A stretch of 64,000 nt of DNA from Caecitellus pseudoparvulus. Taxonomy: Eukaryota; Bigyra: Bicosoecida. Below the pieces are notes generated by a model. The model ran no database searches. It was not told where the DNA came from and worked only from the letters and a program-made list of their open reading frames with translations. Of the stretch, positions 12,069 to 22,900 are shown piece by piece (within the stretch, counting starts at the first letter, position 1; each line of letters begins with the position of its first letter). The position numbers and the translations under genes are program-made. The stretch is from NCBI GenBank assembly GCA_965644315.1, contig CBFFRQ010000051.1:62001-126000 (forward strand), written 5' to 3'.

Positions 12069-13523
12069 ATGGCCACAGCGGGCGGGCCCTCTGATGGGGA
12101 CACTGTCACACAATACCCAGCTGAGAATGAATGGGGACTGACCGCCCTGCACTTGGCGGCAGCGGCAGATGATGCTGAGGCCATTCGTGCTCTTGTGGCG
12201 TCCGGGCTCAGCCCAGACGTCGTCCCACGACCCAAGTTCCACCGCATGACACACGGACAGGACACACCCCTGCACACAGCCGCACGAAAGGGCAACACCG
12301 CAGCTGTAGCAGCCCTCCTGCAGTGTGGCGCCACCCCTGGGTGTTTGAACAGGGACGAAGCCGTGCCAGCGGCCGTCGCGATGCGTTTTGGGCGGTGGGA
12401 CGCAGCTGTGCAGCTCCTGGAAGCCTTTCCCTACTGCAGTGACTACGGCCGGTTCGTGCCTCCCCGAGCTGCTGCAGTGAAACAGGGCCGACCAGACATC
12501 TTGGGGCTCCTGGTGCGGGCCCAGCCTCAAATCGTGCTGGGGCCGAGTGTCCACTTCCGCATTCGTCTGCCGCAGCGGTCGCCCATGGCATTCACCAGCA
12601 CCATGCTGTGGCTCGCCTGTGCCTTCCAGCAGCCGGAGTGCTTGAAGGTCATCCTCAAGTATGGGCCTCGCCCACTGCCCCTGCACACCTTCCCTGAGCA
12701 GGGCCTCAAGACCAGCCCTCTCGCCGCTTGCTTCCTGCGCGAAAACTTGGCTGCCGGCGCCGCCTGCATTTCCCTGCTCCTCGCCGCGGGCGCTGACGCA
12801 ACGCTGCCAGAGAGGAACGGATCAAGTATTCTGCACTTTCTGAGGGACCGCGTTCGCGCCATGGGGCTGCCTGCGGGAGAGCAGGAGAAGGCTGAGCGTA
12901 AGGCTGGTTGGCTTGCCGTGCTGCAAGCGTTGCTGAAACACCCTGCGTTGCATGGTGGAGTGAGGCACCCACAAGGCAAGTCAGCTATGAACTACTGGCT
13001 GAACAGGCGCCCGATCCCAGCGGCGAAACCCGCCCACGGTCCGCCATTTCATGTGGAGTACTGGCAGCTCGTCTGCGCGTTGCTGCGCAGCATCCCAAAA
13101 CGCCGCCGTCGCCGCGTGATGCACCGCGAGTGGGAGGGCTCCCCTTCGCCCATGCACGCACTGTGCCGAACCGCCTCCGCCCCCCTGCACCACTGGGGGG
13201 CGCTCGTTCTGCAGGCGTTTGCTGCAGGTGCGAGTGTCGACGAGACACCACCAGAGAGTCTTGGTGCCGCTGGCGGCGTTGGTGCCGGCACGGCGACGGA
13301 CGGGCAGCCGACCTTGCCAGCCCGCCAGACGTCTCCTCTTGGCTGCCTGCCTGGAGAGGACCTGGCTGAGGCTTTGGGCCGCCCAGAAAGCACTTGTCCT
13401 TGGGTGGTCCACGCGGCAACCCCCTCCTACGCTTTGCGCGTGACGGCTCAGCTGTGCTGTGGGTGGCATCGCTGGCGCCTGCGCAGACACATGCTGCTGC
13501 TGCGGCAAGAAGCGGAAAAGTGA
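12069..13523 (+). CDS. Ankyrin repeat protein
   Basis: This single-exon gene encodes 484 residues. Repeats are visible at the N-terminus (WGLTALHLAAAADDAEAIRALVASG, then DTPLHTAARKGNTAAVAALLQCG). Looser copies follow mid-protein (SPLAACFLRENL...ISLLLAAGADATLPE) and near residue 360 (SPMHALCRTASAP). Such proteins are protein-binding scaffolds and no partner can be named. The last 35 residues are basic and Leu/Arg-rich (RWRLRRHMLLLRQ), in the place where ASB-type proteins carry a SOCS box, but no clear box is seen. TGCGGAAGTTG at 12036-12046 ends 22 bases before the ATG. Confidence 0.8.
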   Translation: MATAGGPSDGDTVTQYPAENEWGLTALHLAAAADDAEAIRALVASGLSPDVVPRPKFHRMTHGQDTPLHTAARKGNTAAVAALLQCGATPGCLNRDEAVPAAVAMRFGRWDAAVQLLEAFPYCSDYGRFVPPRAAAVKQGRPDILGLLVRAQPQIVLGPSVHFRIRLPQRSPMAFTSTMLWLACAFQQPECLKVILKYGPRPLPLHTFPEQGLKTSPLAACFLRENLAAGAACISLLLAAGADATLPERNGSSILHFLRDRVRAMGLPAGEQEKAERKAGWLAVLQALLKHPALHGGVRHPQGKSAMNYWLNRRPIPAAKPAHGPPFHVEYWQLVCALLRSIPKRRRRRVMHREWEGSPSPMHALCRTASAPLHHWGALVLQAFAAGASVDETPPESLGAAGGVGAGTATDGQPTLPARQTSPLGCLPGEDLAEALGRPESTCPWVVHAATPSYALRVTAQLCCGWHRWRLRRHMLLLRQEAEK

Positions 13524-13865
13524 AAAATGGGAGGCAATGTTGCGCATCTCCAGCCCCATCCTCCCTTCATTTGTTGGCGGATGGGCGTTTAGGAGCTCAA
13601 CGAATGCTTGGCATGCCGTTTGGAGCAAGTGACAACATTGCTGCAGTTGCCAATGGTTGTCGATGTCAACACCCGGGCTGCAGCAGCAGGATATAAAGCG
13701 AAGCCTACTGAGTCAAGCATCACTGCCGCTGCAAGCTTCACCTTGCCAGTTCTCGCCCACAGCATTAGACGGCCACGAGGGAGCACCTGTGCAGTTGCGC
13801 AGCACTAAGCAAAACGTCCATGAGAGCAAACTTGCGAGGGGGCAGTGCCAATGCATTGCCACACA
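13524..13865. other. Convergent intergenic region
   Basis: This 342-base gap lies between the 3' ends of the ankyrin gene and the DUF4485 gene. It is less GC-rich than its flanks and includes an ATATAAAG string near 13691, but it lies 3' to both genes, so promoter function is unlikely. I see nothing else in it. Confidence 0.35.
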
Positions 13866-16539
13866 CTATCCATATACCTCCGGGCATGCGTTCATGCCCA
13901 CAAGCTGGTTGGCATACTCCACTGTGGCGTACAAGCTCTTGCACCCCTCTGACACGCGGTCTGCGATGGCTTGCTGGGCCTTGTCCTGCACTGCTGGCGG
14001 CAAGCTGGCCAGCCCGCTTCCGTCGGGAGCACCCACCTCCCGCAGTACCTGCATGTACGCCGCATCCACCAACTCGCTCCGCAAGCGCGCGACAGTGGCA
14101 GGGTCCACCCCCGTGCCTCCCTGGGCCAGTGCATGTGCGGCGTCCACTTGTGCAGGCGTGAGCCCATCTCGAGGGTGGATGGGCCGACGACAAGGGTGAG
14201 GGGGGCGTTGCTGTGCAGACACTGGTGCAGAATGCAAGTGGGACCCCTCTCTGCACGTGCTGCGTTGCAGCAAGCCCAGCTCTGGCACGCTTCGCCATGT
14301 TGCTGGACCTGTCGCGGCAGGGTGCGGCTCAGTGCGTTCGCCCACGGAAGACACTGAGGATGCACCCTCCCAAACTGGCCTTGCAGTGCTCTCGTGATAT
14401 TCTGCTGTGGGAGCACCAGAGTCGTCGGCTTTGCCTAGAACCTCCCGCATGCGCGCCAGCACCGCATAGAAGTCACCCGGCAACTGCACTGACTCACTTG
14501 ACTCCAAACTCGCTGTGCCAGAGGCCTGCTGCCTGTCGTGCCAGCCTTCAGGCTGATCTTGAGCGTCAGACTCAGAAGCCACCCCGCTGCTGGGCGAAGG
14601 GCTGGGTGGCACTGACTCCGAGTCACTGTCGAGTGACGCCAGCGGTGACAACGCACCCACCGAGCCATGGGCCGCCACTTGCCCCTTATCATCATGGATA
14701 GACTGTTCTGCAGCGCTGGCTTGTGGTGTGCGATCTTTCGTCGCGCCTTGGTCGGGGCAGGTCGGCTCAGGGATTGGGGCAGGTTGAGCCCCCACCCTGC
14801 TGCGTTCATGTGTCTTGACTACGGGGTGTGGGACTTGGGGCGACTGTGCCGCTCGCCGCACGGGCCCTGCAGCAACCACTGCATCCCGCTCAGGGGCATG
14901 CTTCATCCACGCTGCCTGCTGTGCGGGTGTGGCGGCACGGAGCGCGGGTGGAGCAAGGGATGGCAGGTGCGTGCTGGGGTGGGGCGGAGGCGAGGGCGGG
15001 GCGCTGCGCAGCCCGTCCCTGGGCAGCTCCACTCCAGGTCGAACATGCGATCTCACATCGTGGTGCGCCTCTGAGGGTGTCTGTGTCCCCACGGAGGTTC
15101 CCCGCGCTGGCTGCGCCTTGTGCGCCTGCCGTGTGGGGTGGATGTCCACTGCTGCAGCCCGGATGTGGTGTGTCAACGCCGCAGCTGGGGCCAAGGGGGG
15201 TGTGGGCGGACTAGACAGCTTGTTTGTCGCCCGTGGCGGCGTGTGGCAGTCGGCAGGGGTCATGGTGTCCACCGCCTGCACAGCGGGGGAGGAGGGCGGC
15301 GGGGCACTTGCCAGGCAAGTGCTCTGATTAGGCGCCCCTCCCAGGCCCCGCACAGGCACAGGCGGTCGCGAGAGGCCTGCTTGGTGCAGTGCCACCACTT
15401 GCTGCGCTGTGTGTGTGCGGAGGTGGGCCATGCCCGCTCCGCTGCCTGCTGCACTGTGCTGCAGCCACCACGCCGCGGGCACAGAGATGCCACGTGCTGC
15501 CTCCACGGGAACGATGTAGTCTTCAAGAGCTGCAGAAGCAGAGGTCTGGGTGGGAGCAGGCGGTGAGCCCTTGGTAGGCTCTGTGCTCGCTGCCTGCCGC
15601 CCCTCCCCGTGGTGTGCGGCATCTGCCTCGAGGATGCCAAGGTAGGCGCGTAACGCATCAGCGGCCTTGCTGCAGCCGGTGGCCGTCGTGCCAGGGGCCG
15701 TGACGGCAAGGAGGGCTGTGCGCTTTTCACACTGCGCTGCGTGGCGCTGCACTGCAGCCGAGGCGGCAGGCGACGCAGGGGCAGGGCCCTCTGTGCTGGG
15801 GCTGGCCGCAGCATGAAACGCTCCATCTTCACGGGCGCCTGCAGGACTGATCAGTTTGCGTTGTGGCGTTGGTGATGCTGCCCGTCCCCGGTGCGGTGTG
15901 TCTGAGTGTGGCGGCGACGGCACCAGAGCTGCTTGGCGGCTGCCGTTGTGCACTGCCACACCTGGCTTGCTGGTCGGTGTGTCTTGCACGCTGCCGCAAC
16001 GGCGAGGTGTGTGATCTGTGCATGTGGGAACTTAAACTGTGCCATGAGCAGCCAGTGTGTCCAGCCAGGCGGCTGTGCAACGGCCGGCGTTTCGTTGTGT
16101 TGCTTGCGACGGAGCGTTACGCACATGCAGAGCCAAACAGCACACGCCGAGGCGATGGCAAGGGCGCCTCTGCTGCCACAGCCTCTCGAAGCGAGTCCAG
16201 GACACGACCAATTGCAGAGGAGGCCGTGGAACGCATGGTGATGGCCTTGACGTGGGCCACAGTGTGCTTTGGCAGGGCTGGTAGCGGGCTGGCTGAGGGA
16301 CGCTTGTGCAGGGGGGGCACCCACTTCCCCGTGTCGATGCAGTGCAGGAGGAGGACGGCATGGTGGCAGCGGTCCCGCAGCCACACCGGCACATTCGTGG
16401 GCGCCACGAGCTCCTGCAGCCACAGCTTCACCCTCACACGCAGGCCTGCGTCCAGGGTCCGCGAAGCAGCTGCCTGCTTGCAAGCCTGCAGGAAGGCAGC
16501 CAGCACCGCGTGCAGAGGGGTGGGCGCAGGCACATCCAT
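13866..16539 (-). CDS. Large low-complexity protein with N-terminal DUF4485-like domain
   Basis: Exons 16539-16125 and 16015-13866 encode 854 residues. The intron starts GTGCGTA and ends GCACAG; a nearer CAG further upstream would put a stop in frame, so this acceptor is the one supported. Residues 1 to about 110 fit the DUF4485 pattern: a helical start, W-x-x-x-L, a run of basic then aliphatic residues (RCHHAVLLLHCIDTGKW), and PLPALP. DUF4485 is known at the N-terminus of CEP112-type centrosomal proteins, which suggests a basal-body or cilium role. The remaining 740 residues are Pro/Ala/Ser-rich and disordered, without the coiled coil of CEP112. A final helical stretch (RLRSELVDAAYMQVL...) closes the protein. 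The DUF4485 call is from pattern only. Confidence 0.5.
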
Positions 16540-16696
16540 GACGCGTGCAGAAATACAAGACACATCAAGGAGGTCTCTGGCCCTGGCCTGTGCAGTCGGA
16601 GTTGATTTGGCCGCGCTGCCGGGCGGAGTGCCTGCGGAAATTGCTCACACCTGAACCGCCGGCCTTCACCTGGCCTTCGCCGCCTGGGGGCCCGGC
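16540..16696. promoter_or_regulatory. Short divergent promoter with TGCGGAAATTG
   Basis: Only 157 bases separate the DUF4485-protein start (minus) from the RuvX-like start (plus). A perfect TGCGGAAATTG lies at 16633-16643, 53 bases before the plus-strand ATG and about 95 bases from the minus-strand one. Confidence 0.45.
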
Positions 16697-17470
16697 ATGC
16701 AGGTGGTATCCCAAGGAACTTTTCTATCCTCCCTACTGAGGCGTTCAGTGCCCCTGCGCCATGCAGTGGGCATTGACTGGGGCTCTTCCAAGCTTGGAGT
16801 GGCGCTGTGGCGTGTGGAGGAAGATGCTGTGCTCCCGTTGACGACTCTGCGGCCGCCGCTCCTCAGCACCGGTGCGCCCTGCAGCATGCAGAACTGGACT
16901 GCACACTGCAGCACAGCACTGCCACACCCCCCGCCCTGCGCTGCAGACCGAAGCGCCTTCATGGCTCGTGAGCTGTGGCAGTTGCTGCGGCGCCGGCAGT
17001 GCACGCACCTCGCTGTAGGCTGGCCCCTCACGCCGGCTGGCGCTGTGGGCACCACATGCCAGCGAGTGGCAGACTTCCTTCAAACACTGCAAGGTCACTC
17101 TCCACCACGTGCCACTGAGCCGTTGCAGGTGGTGTTGGTGGACGAGCGCGGCACCAGCGCAACAGCACGGCAGGTTCTGGCCGGGTCAAGCAACGCAGGA
17201 GCAGTGACTTGGGGAGCCGGCCGCATCCTGGCCGACGTGGCGCCGGCGCAGAAGCTGAAGCCGAGTCAAGCTGCCAAGGTGGATGCCATGTCGGCCGCCC
17301 TCGTGCTGGAGATTCTGCGCGCTGCGTTGCCGGCGCCCAGCGAGTCAACGCCCGAACACGCCACCACGCCGTCGCTGGACGTAACGGGGCGGCAGGCACA
17401 AGAGACCGGCATGCCCAGCTCCGCCGGAGCGCGAGCAAGTCGTCGCTGGCTGCGCAAGGGGCACAAATGA
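16697..17470 (+). CDS. RuvX/YqgF-type RNase H-fold nuclease (putative Holliday junction resolvase)
   Basis: The reading frame from ATG 16697 is open throughout. A probable in-frame 75-base intron (16872-16946, GTGCGCC...CTGCAG) would give 232 residues instead of 257, and removal improves the family fit. The fold's signatures are AVGIDWGSSKLGVAL (first catalytic Asp), HLAVGWPLTPAG, VVLVDERGTSATA and a late DAMSAALVLEIL (last Asp). Bacterial YqgF acts in 16S rRNA 5' processing and was proposed as a Holliday junction resolvase; eukaryotic copies are usually organellar. The N-terminus is Arg/Ser/Leu-rich without acidic residues until the core, consistent with a mitochondrial or plastid transit peptide. 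The C-terminal 70 residues are a disordered extension. Confidence 0.8.
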   Translation: MQVVSQGTFLSSLLRRSVPLRHAVGIDWGSSKLGVALWRVEEDAVLPLTTLRPPLLSTGAPCSMQNWTAHCSTALPHPPPCAADRSAFMARELWQLLRRRQCTHLAVGWPLTPAGAVGTTCQRVADFLQTLQGHSPPRATEPLQVVLVDERGTSATARQVLAGSSNAGAVTWGAGRILADVAPAQKLKPSQAAKVDAMSAALVLEILRAALPAPSESTPEHATTPSLDVTGRQAQETGMPSSAGARASRRWLRKGHK

Positions 17471-17516
17471 CGTGCACTGCGCCCGAACCTGCCCAACACG
17501 CAGTGCCATGCATTGG

Positions 17517-18511
17517 TCACTTGGCAGCCTCGCCCTCCAAGTGTGTGAACAGCTGCAGCAGGAAGTCCACGTCCTGGGCGCCAGAGGCCGTGTAGGTGCT
17601 GGTGGCTTTCGGCTCCGCTGTGGCACCGGCCTTGGCTGGCACGGCACAAGTGCCGTCAGCTGCGCATGCAGCAGCATCGGACACGGGCGCATCGCCCACA
17701 TCAGTGGCTCCCGTGCTGGTGTGCAGGGATACGAGGAAGAACGGCACTCCGCTGATGCGGTACGTCTTCATGAAACGCTTCACCTCGTCGTGCACGTGCT
17801 GTGTGCCTTCATCGCTGCTCAAGAATTTCTTCGCTTCGGCAGCGTCCAAGCCAGCCGCACCCGCCGCTTCCGCCAACACGTCCAAGTCCCCAATGTTCTT
17901 CTCATCCTCGAAGTACGCTTGGAACAGTGCCGAAATCAGTGCATCCTGCTTCCCAAATTGGTCTGCCCACTCCACCAGGCGGTGCGAGTTGGTCGTGTTC
18001 GCGACCATGCCACCGTACTGCGCAGCGGAGCCGAGTCACACGTTGCGCTGGGCCAGCCAGCAAAGCCTGCAGCGCAACGCACGGAGAAATTGATGCCTTC
18101 TGCCTTGCCCACCTGCACCATATATGGCAGCATCTGTGCCATGCGCTCTTCCCCGAACTTCTTCTTGTACCTGAGTCCCCAGGGCGAGGGCAGCGTGGAG
18201 GTAGCGACGCAGGCGCCGCTCCCTTCAGGCCACGCACGAGGCCATCTTGTCCACTCCTTCCACTGGCAAGGACGGGTCCAGGAAGAACGGATGCCACTTT
18301 ACTTCAAATGTGGCCGTGCCACCCTCTGCCTTGTACTTGTCAATGGCCTTCTCCAGGCGTCGCTTCCCCACGTAGCACCTGGGCAGGCGGGCAGCGTGCG
18401 GGTGCATCCAATTTCCGCACGGAATCCACGTGCCAGCCCTCGCCGACAGACGCACCAGGGGCAAATGTTATCCGATACGACGTCCACCTTGAATGTTTTC
18501 TTGCTAGCCAT
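17517..18511 (-). CDS. DsbA-family oxidoreductase, FrnE-like
   Basis: Four exons, 18511-18456, 18378-18238, 18170-18083 and 18017-17517, encode 261 residues; introns of 77, 67 and 65 bases start GTGCGTC, GTGCGTG and GTGCGTT. The first intron splits the active site: joining restores DNICPWCYVGKRRLEKA, the CPWC redox motif of the FrnE/2-hydroxychromene isomerase branch of the thioredoxin fold. Downstream NTTNSHRLVEWADQFGKQ, ALFQAYFEDEKNIGDLDVLAE and a cis-Pro loop (GVPFFLV) complete the domain. No signal peptide is seen, so a cytosolic disulfide or GST-like role is likely. A 45-residue Ala-rich insertion with two extra cysteines precedes the last helix, which is unusual. Confidence 0.88.
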
Positions 18512-18759
18512 GTTTGCAAACGCCCTGTACCAAGCCTGCTGCGTTGCCACTCGCGTGCACTGAGCAAACGTTCGACGTGCTGGTCTCAACAGCATGCTCT
18601 GCTGCCAGCGCCGACAACAATTGGGCTCGAGCGTCAAAGAAGACACTGCAAGGGAAGGGTGTGGGATGGAGCACTTGGTTCTTTGTGCTGTTTCGGTATT
18701 GTGTCATCCCCTGTCCTGCATTGGTTTTGCTCAGTCGGCGAGGAGGGAAGCTGCATGCC

Positions 18760-19909
18760 ATGGCCCTGCGCGTGTCAGGCAAGACTGTGCTTGGGGCTGC
18801 GGTGCTGGGGGGGGCAATCGGGGGCATCGGGGGGACTGCCTTCCATCAAGTTGCTGCAAAGATCCCTGGCCGGTTCATCCATGACCAGCCCTTTGCTCCG
18901 GCGGGAGCTGGAGCGCTTGTGGGTGCTTGGTGCGGGTGAGTGCTGCTCAACATGCCATGAAGCCATTCGCGCGCCCCACTCAGTCCTCTTGGTTGTGCAC
19001 CACAGTGTCTGGTATCCCTTGCACGCTCGATTGATGGCTTGGTTCAAGCGCAAGCGGACTTCTTCGCGCGCAACGGTGCGAGTGGCGTTCGAGTGAAACG
19101 CCAGCGAAACACTTGCCCCTTGCATCGGCCGCCCCCACCCCCTGCAGAGGCTATTTCTGAAAGTCATGCTGGACACCATACCCAGCACAGTTGTGTCCAC
19201 CGTTGTGGCATTCTGCATTGTCTCTGCTGCAGCCCGGACGGATGCCTTCATGATTTCAGTGCACGGCTTGGGGCTGCCGCCTTCAGCATCCCGTGAAGCT
19301 GCTGCGCGGTACGCGAAAGCCACCGCGGAACTGGCAGCAGGACAGCCCAGGCCAACTCGCCAATATGCCGACTGCCCTACACAGCAGCAGCTGGAGGCTT
19401 GGGGTGCATGGGTGCGGCAGATGGAGAGCACGGCAGCCCCAGGCTCGGCCCTGCACGAATGGGGTCCGAAAGACGTCTGCACCAGTACCTTCTACCCCCG
19501 CGCCCTGGCCCGGGCCGCGCACCACCCCCAGGAAAGTCCCCTGCGAGACCCCAGCGTAACACGCCAGGCGCTACAGGTAGGCGGTGCGCACGGCCTGGTG
19601 GCACTGGATGCTCGGCGCCGGGCGCTGTCCCAGGCCTGGTACATGACCAGCACTGGTGCCTGGTGGCCTCTGTGGCTCGTGGGCTCGGCAGTTGCCTTCC
19701 TTGCCGTGCCCCCCCCCGTTCGCCCGCTGTGGGGTGTACTGCAGTGGTCCGCAGTCAACGCACTGGCTCACTACCACCCGCCCGGCACGCACGGCTACGC
19801 ACCACCAGGCCACAAACCACGCGTCCCACCAGGCAGCCCGGACGATGAGGGCCCCCCAGAGGCGTCTGCCACTCGCAGAGGCGGAGGCAGCAAGCCCAGC
19901 ATGGTGTGA
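18760..19909 (+). CDS. Mpv17/PMP22-like membrane protein
   Basis: Exons 18760-18935, 19006-19075 and 19148-19909 (introns 70 and 72 bases; donors GTGAGTG, GTGCGAG) encode 335 residues. The pattern follows Mpv17-type proteins of inner mitochondrial or peroxisomal membranes. There is a glycine-rich N-terminal helix, then GALVGAWCGVWYPLHARLMAW (like the family GPxxHxWYxxL). A helix follows (FLKVMLDTIPSTVVSTVVAFCIV), and a last hydrophobic pair contains WWPLWLVGSAVAFLAVPPPVRPLW (like WPxxQxxNFxxVPxxxR). A long hydrophilic insert of about 120 residues separates the third and last segments, and the tail is disordered. It ends convergently with the ORC2 fusion gene. The family call is by pattern and moderately secure. 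Confidence 0.55.
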
Positions 19910-19983
19910 TGGGCCCATGCCTGGCCCAGCCAGGCAGCAGGGGCCATGTGCCCTCAGTCGACCGCTGCTGGGCTGTGCCGCCG

Positions 19984-22900
19984 TCACAGCAAGTCCTCGG
20001 CATCGTCAGGGTCCTCGAAGCCGCCTGCGATGCGCTGCAAGAGCGCGGGGGGCAGGGGGATGAACAGCCGCTCCAGCCCGCCGCCCCCCTCCGTGCGCTG
20101 GGTCGCGACCAGGGCGTGGTCGGTGAACTCCACCAGCACGTTGCGGAAGGCGATGTCGGTGCTCACCAGCATGCTGTCTTGGCAGGCAGCGTACCATTCG
20201 TCCCACACCATGCCGCCCTCCTCGGGGTTGTCCAGCTGTTCTTGCGCGAGGATGGCCAGGATGGCGCGGTGGTTGGGGGTGAGGGACTTCAGAACGTATG
20301 CGACGCCCGTCTTGGCTGTGCTCTCGCGTTCCGGCAACACACTCGGAACATGGGGCGCCTCGCTCGCATAGCGCTTGAAGGCACTGCAATCCACGTGCAC
20401 CCACCTTCCCAGCTCACGCGCTTGCCCGCTCATCAGCACGCCTGCGTTCACGTGGTCGGTGGATGCGACCAGCTGCAGACGAGGGCACGCCGCCAGGATG
20501 GCCAGGCCTGCCTGTGCCTCAGGAGACCGGAATCCGTGCCCGTCCAGGTTGTGCAGCACCAGGCACAGCGTCCGGCCCGCAGTGCTCACTCGGCAGGTGT
20601 CCACGACGGCAGCCAGCTTGGAGACGGCGACACCCCCCACACGCCCACGGCGGCCCAAGGCATCCAGGTCCAGGCCTTGGCCCCGCACCACTCGAGCGGC
20701 ACCCGCCGTGGCACCTGCTGCCTGGACGGGGGTCCAGTCTTCACCCTCCTCCTCCGCGTCGCTGCGACCGCCGGCCGAATCTGAGCCACCCTCATCATCG
20801 CCAGCCGCCGACGCGGCTGCCGCAGGGCTCGGCCCAACGACACAGCTGCGCCGAGCTCGTTTGGCAGCCAAAGCTGTGCGGCGCCCCTTGTCGGGGTCCT
20901 GGGTGTCATCGCTGGAGCGTGCGACCTGCTTGCGGCGGCGCTTGCGACCGCCGGCTTTCACGGCCGCCGTCGGACCAGGCTGGCTCGCGTGCTCGTCACG
21001 CCCTGCACTGGCAATGTGCAGGGTAGATGTGGTGTCTTCATGCCCTGCAGATGCAGTGAGGGTGATGGGGGGCGCTGGCGGCAACCCGGCAAGGCGTCGC
21101 CAGTGACGGGACAAGTGCTGGCGGATGAACCTGTACTGGTGCTCCTCCACGTCCTCTGAGGCCAGGAGAGGGGGGTTCCCTGCGCGGTCTCCCATGAGGA
21201 GGTCCGGGTCCACTGCTCGGTTGGTGGGGTCCAGCTGGGGCAGTGCTCGAGGGGGGGCAGTGGAGCCCCGCCGACCGCCTGTTCCGCGTCCCCGCCGAGC
21301 GTGCGCTGAGGCACTGTCGCCCGCCACGTCCTCCAGGGGGTCGAAGGCGGAAAAGCCCCCCTCGTACACCTTCACCCCGCCCAACACTAGGCGCTTCTGC
21401 ACTTCCAAGCCATCCTTTGATCCCCCCAGCACCACCTGCAAGCTGCCCTGCGCATTCACTGTCAGCCCCATGGTGTGCAGCGCAGAGGGAACGGCACTGG
21501 ACCCACTGGCCCACAGGCTTGGTGCCGCGCTTGCACGCTGCAAGCTGGTCCACGTTGACGCGTCAGTGCTGGAGCTGGTGCCGGCGGGCGACGCATCGCC
21601 CCCCATGCACGCGGCGACGAAGCGGCAGTGGTCCAGAACAGAGGCGAACGTGGACGTGCGCCCCAGGAACTTCTTGCAAATGAGGTTGCACAGCCCCTTC
21701 AGGGTCACTCCAGGCGTGTACCCATTCACCACCAGCACCGACGCCTCGTGCACCAGCGTGCCGGCAAACTCCTCAAGCAGCGCCTTCTTCGAGCCGACGC
21801 CGTACGCGAGAATGCTGCGCCCAGACGTCAGTAGGGACCGCCAGTGCCCAAACTGCTCACGAATGTGCCTCGTCAACACCGCTGTTCCGACCTTGTTCCG
21901 ATCTGGCAAGCTCGCCACGACCTCGTCCGCCTTGGCGTCAGAAGGCAAGCTGCCAATGTCCACAGCGCGCTCGCTGGGACGGGCGCGCTTGCCGCGAGAC
22001 GCGCCACCCGGAACCGTGAGGCGGTGGTGTGTGAAGAACATGTCTTGATAGGCTGTGTGGGAGCGTGCAGTGGGGGTAGCCCTGCGACGGCGCCGCCCAG
22101 CGCCGTGTTCATGGTCGGCAGTTCGGCCGCGCTGCCGCGGAAATTCGCTGTCCGAGTCATCGCCGCTGCCAGCCGTACCACCCTCTTCATCAGAAGACAT
22201 AAGAGCAGTGGGTGTGGGCAGAGACAGCAGGCTGTCTGGGTTGAGGCTCATGTACACCTTGCCTTCGCCCTGCCCGCCCACTGGTAGTGCGTGTTTGGCG
22301 GTTTCTTCGTCCGCCAGGGCTGTCTGCGCAAGGTGGGACGGCAGGCACACCATCTTCCCAGCCTTGTGTCGCTTCTCGGCACAGGTACTGCAGAACCAGT
22401 CCCCCGGAGGCACCGCTGACAGCGGGGGGTCAGCACAAGCCAAGTGGCACACAGACTCACACGCGTCGCACACGACCATGAGAGCAGCATTGTCCGTGCC
22501 ACGGCACACGACACAAGGTGCCGATGTGTCCACCGCTGCCGTTGTGCTGTGTTTGGGGCAGTACGCGAGCTTAGCGACTTCCCCCTCGCCTTCCTCTGCA
22601 TCCCCCTGGTGCAGCGCCATCTCCACGTTCGCGCGAATGCCGCACAGTGGGTGGAAAGCCGCACAGCACGTGCCAAAACAGCACTGAATGGGAGCGCCCC
22701 GTGAAGAACTCGCACGCTCCAGCAGGGCTGGCCCTGCCCAGAATGCCTTCTCACCGACCCGCCCACCAGACGTCTTCAGCGGCGCCTTGGCACTGTACTT
22801 CCACCGCAGTGTGCCCTTCTTGTACCAACAAGTGTCTGGCGGGAACACGCCCCTGCCAGCCTCTGCCTTGCGCTTCTTGCACAGCGTGCACGGCAAGTCC

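Noticed and set aside
13685-13700. ATATAAAG as a TATA box
   Set aside because: It lies between two convergent 3' ends, so no gene start is nearby to use it.
15989-16035. Acceptor for the DUF4485-protein intron at the CAG just before 16033
   Set aside because: Using it places a TAA stop in frame after one codon; the next CAG (exon start 16015) keeps the frame open.
17801-19096. 431-codon plus-strand frame spanning two genes
   Set aside because: It runs antisense to DsbA exons and then through an exon of the Mpv17-like gene, so it joins unrelated sequence. Only its last part, exon 2 of the Mpv17-like gene, is real.
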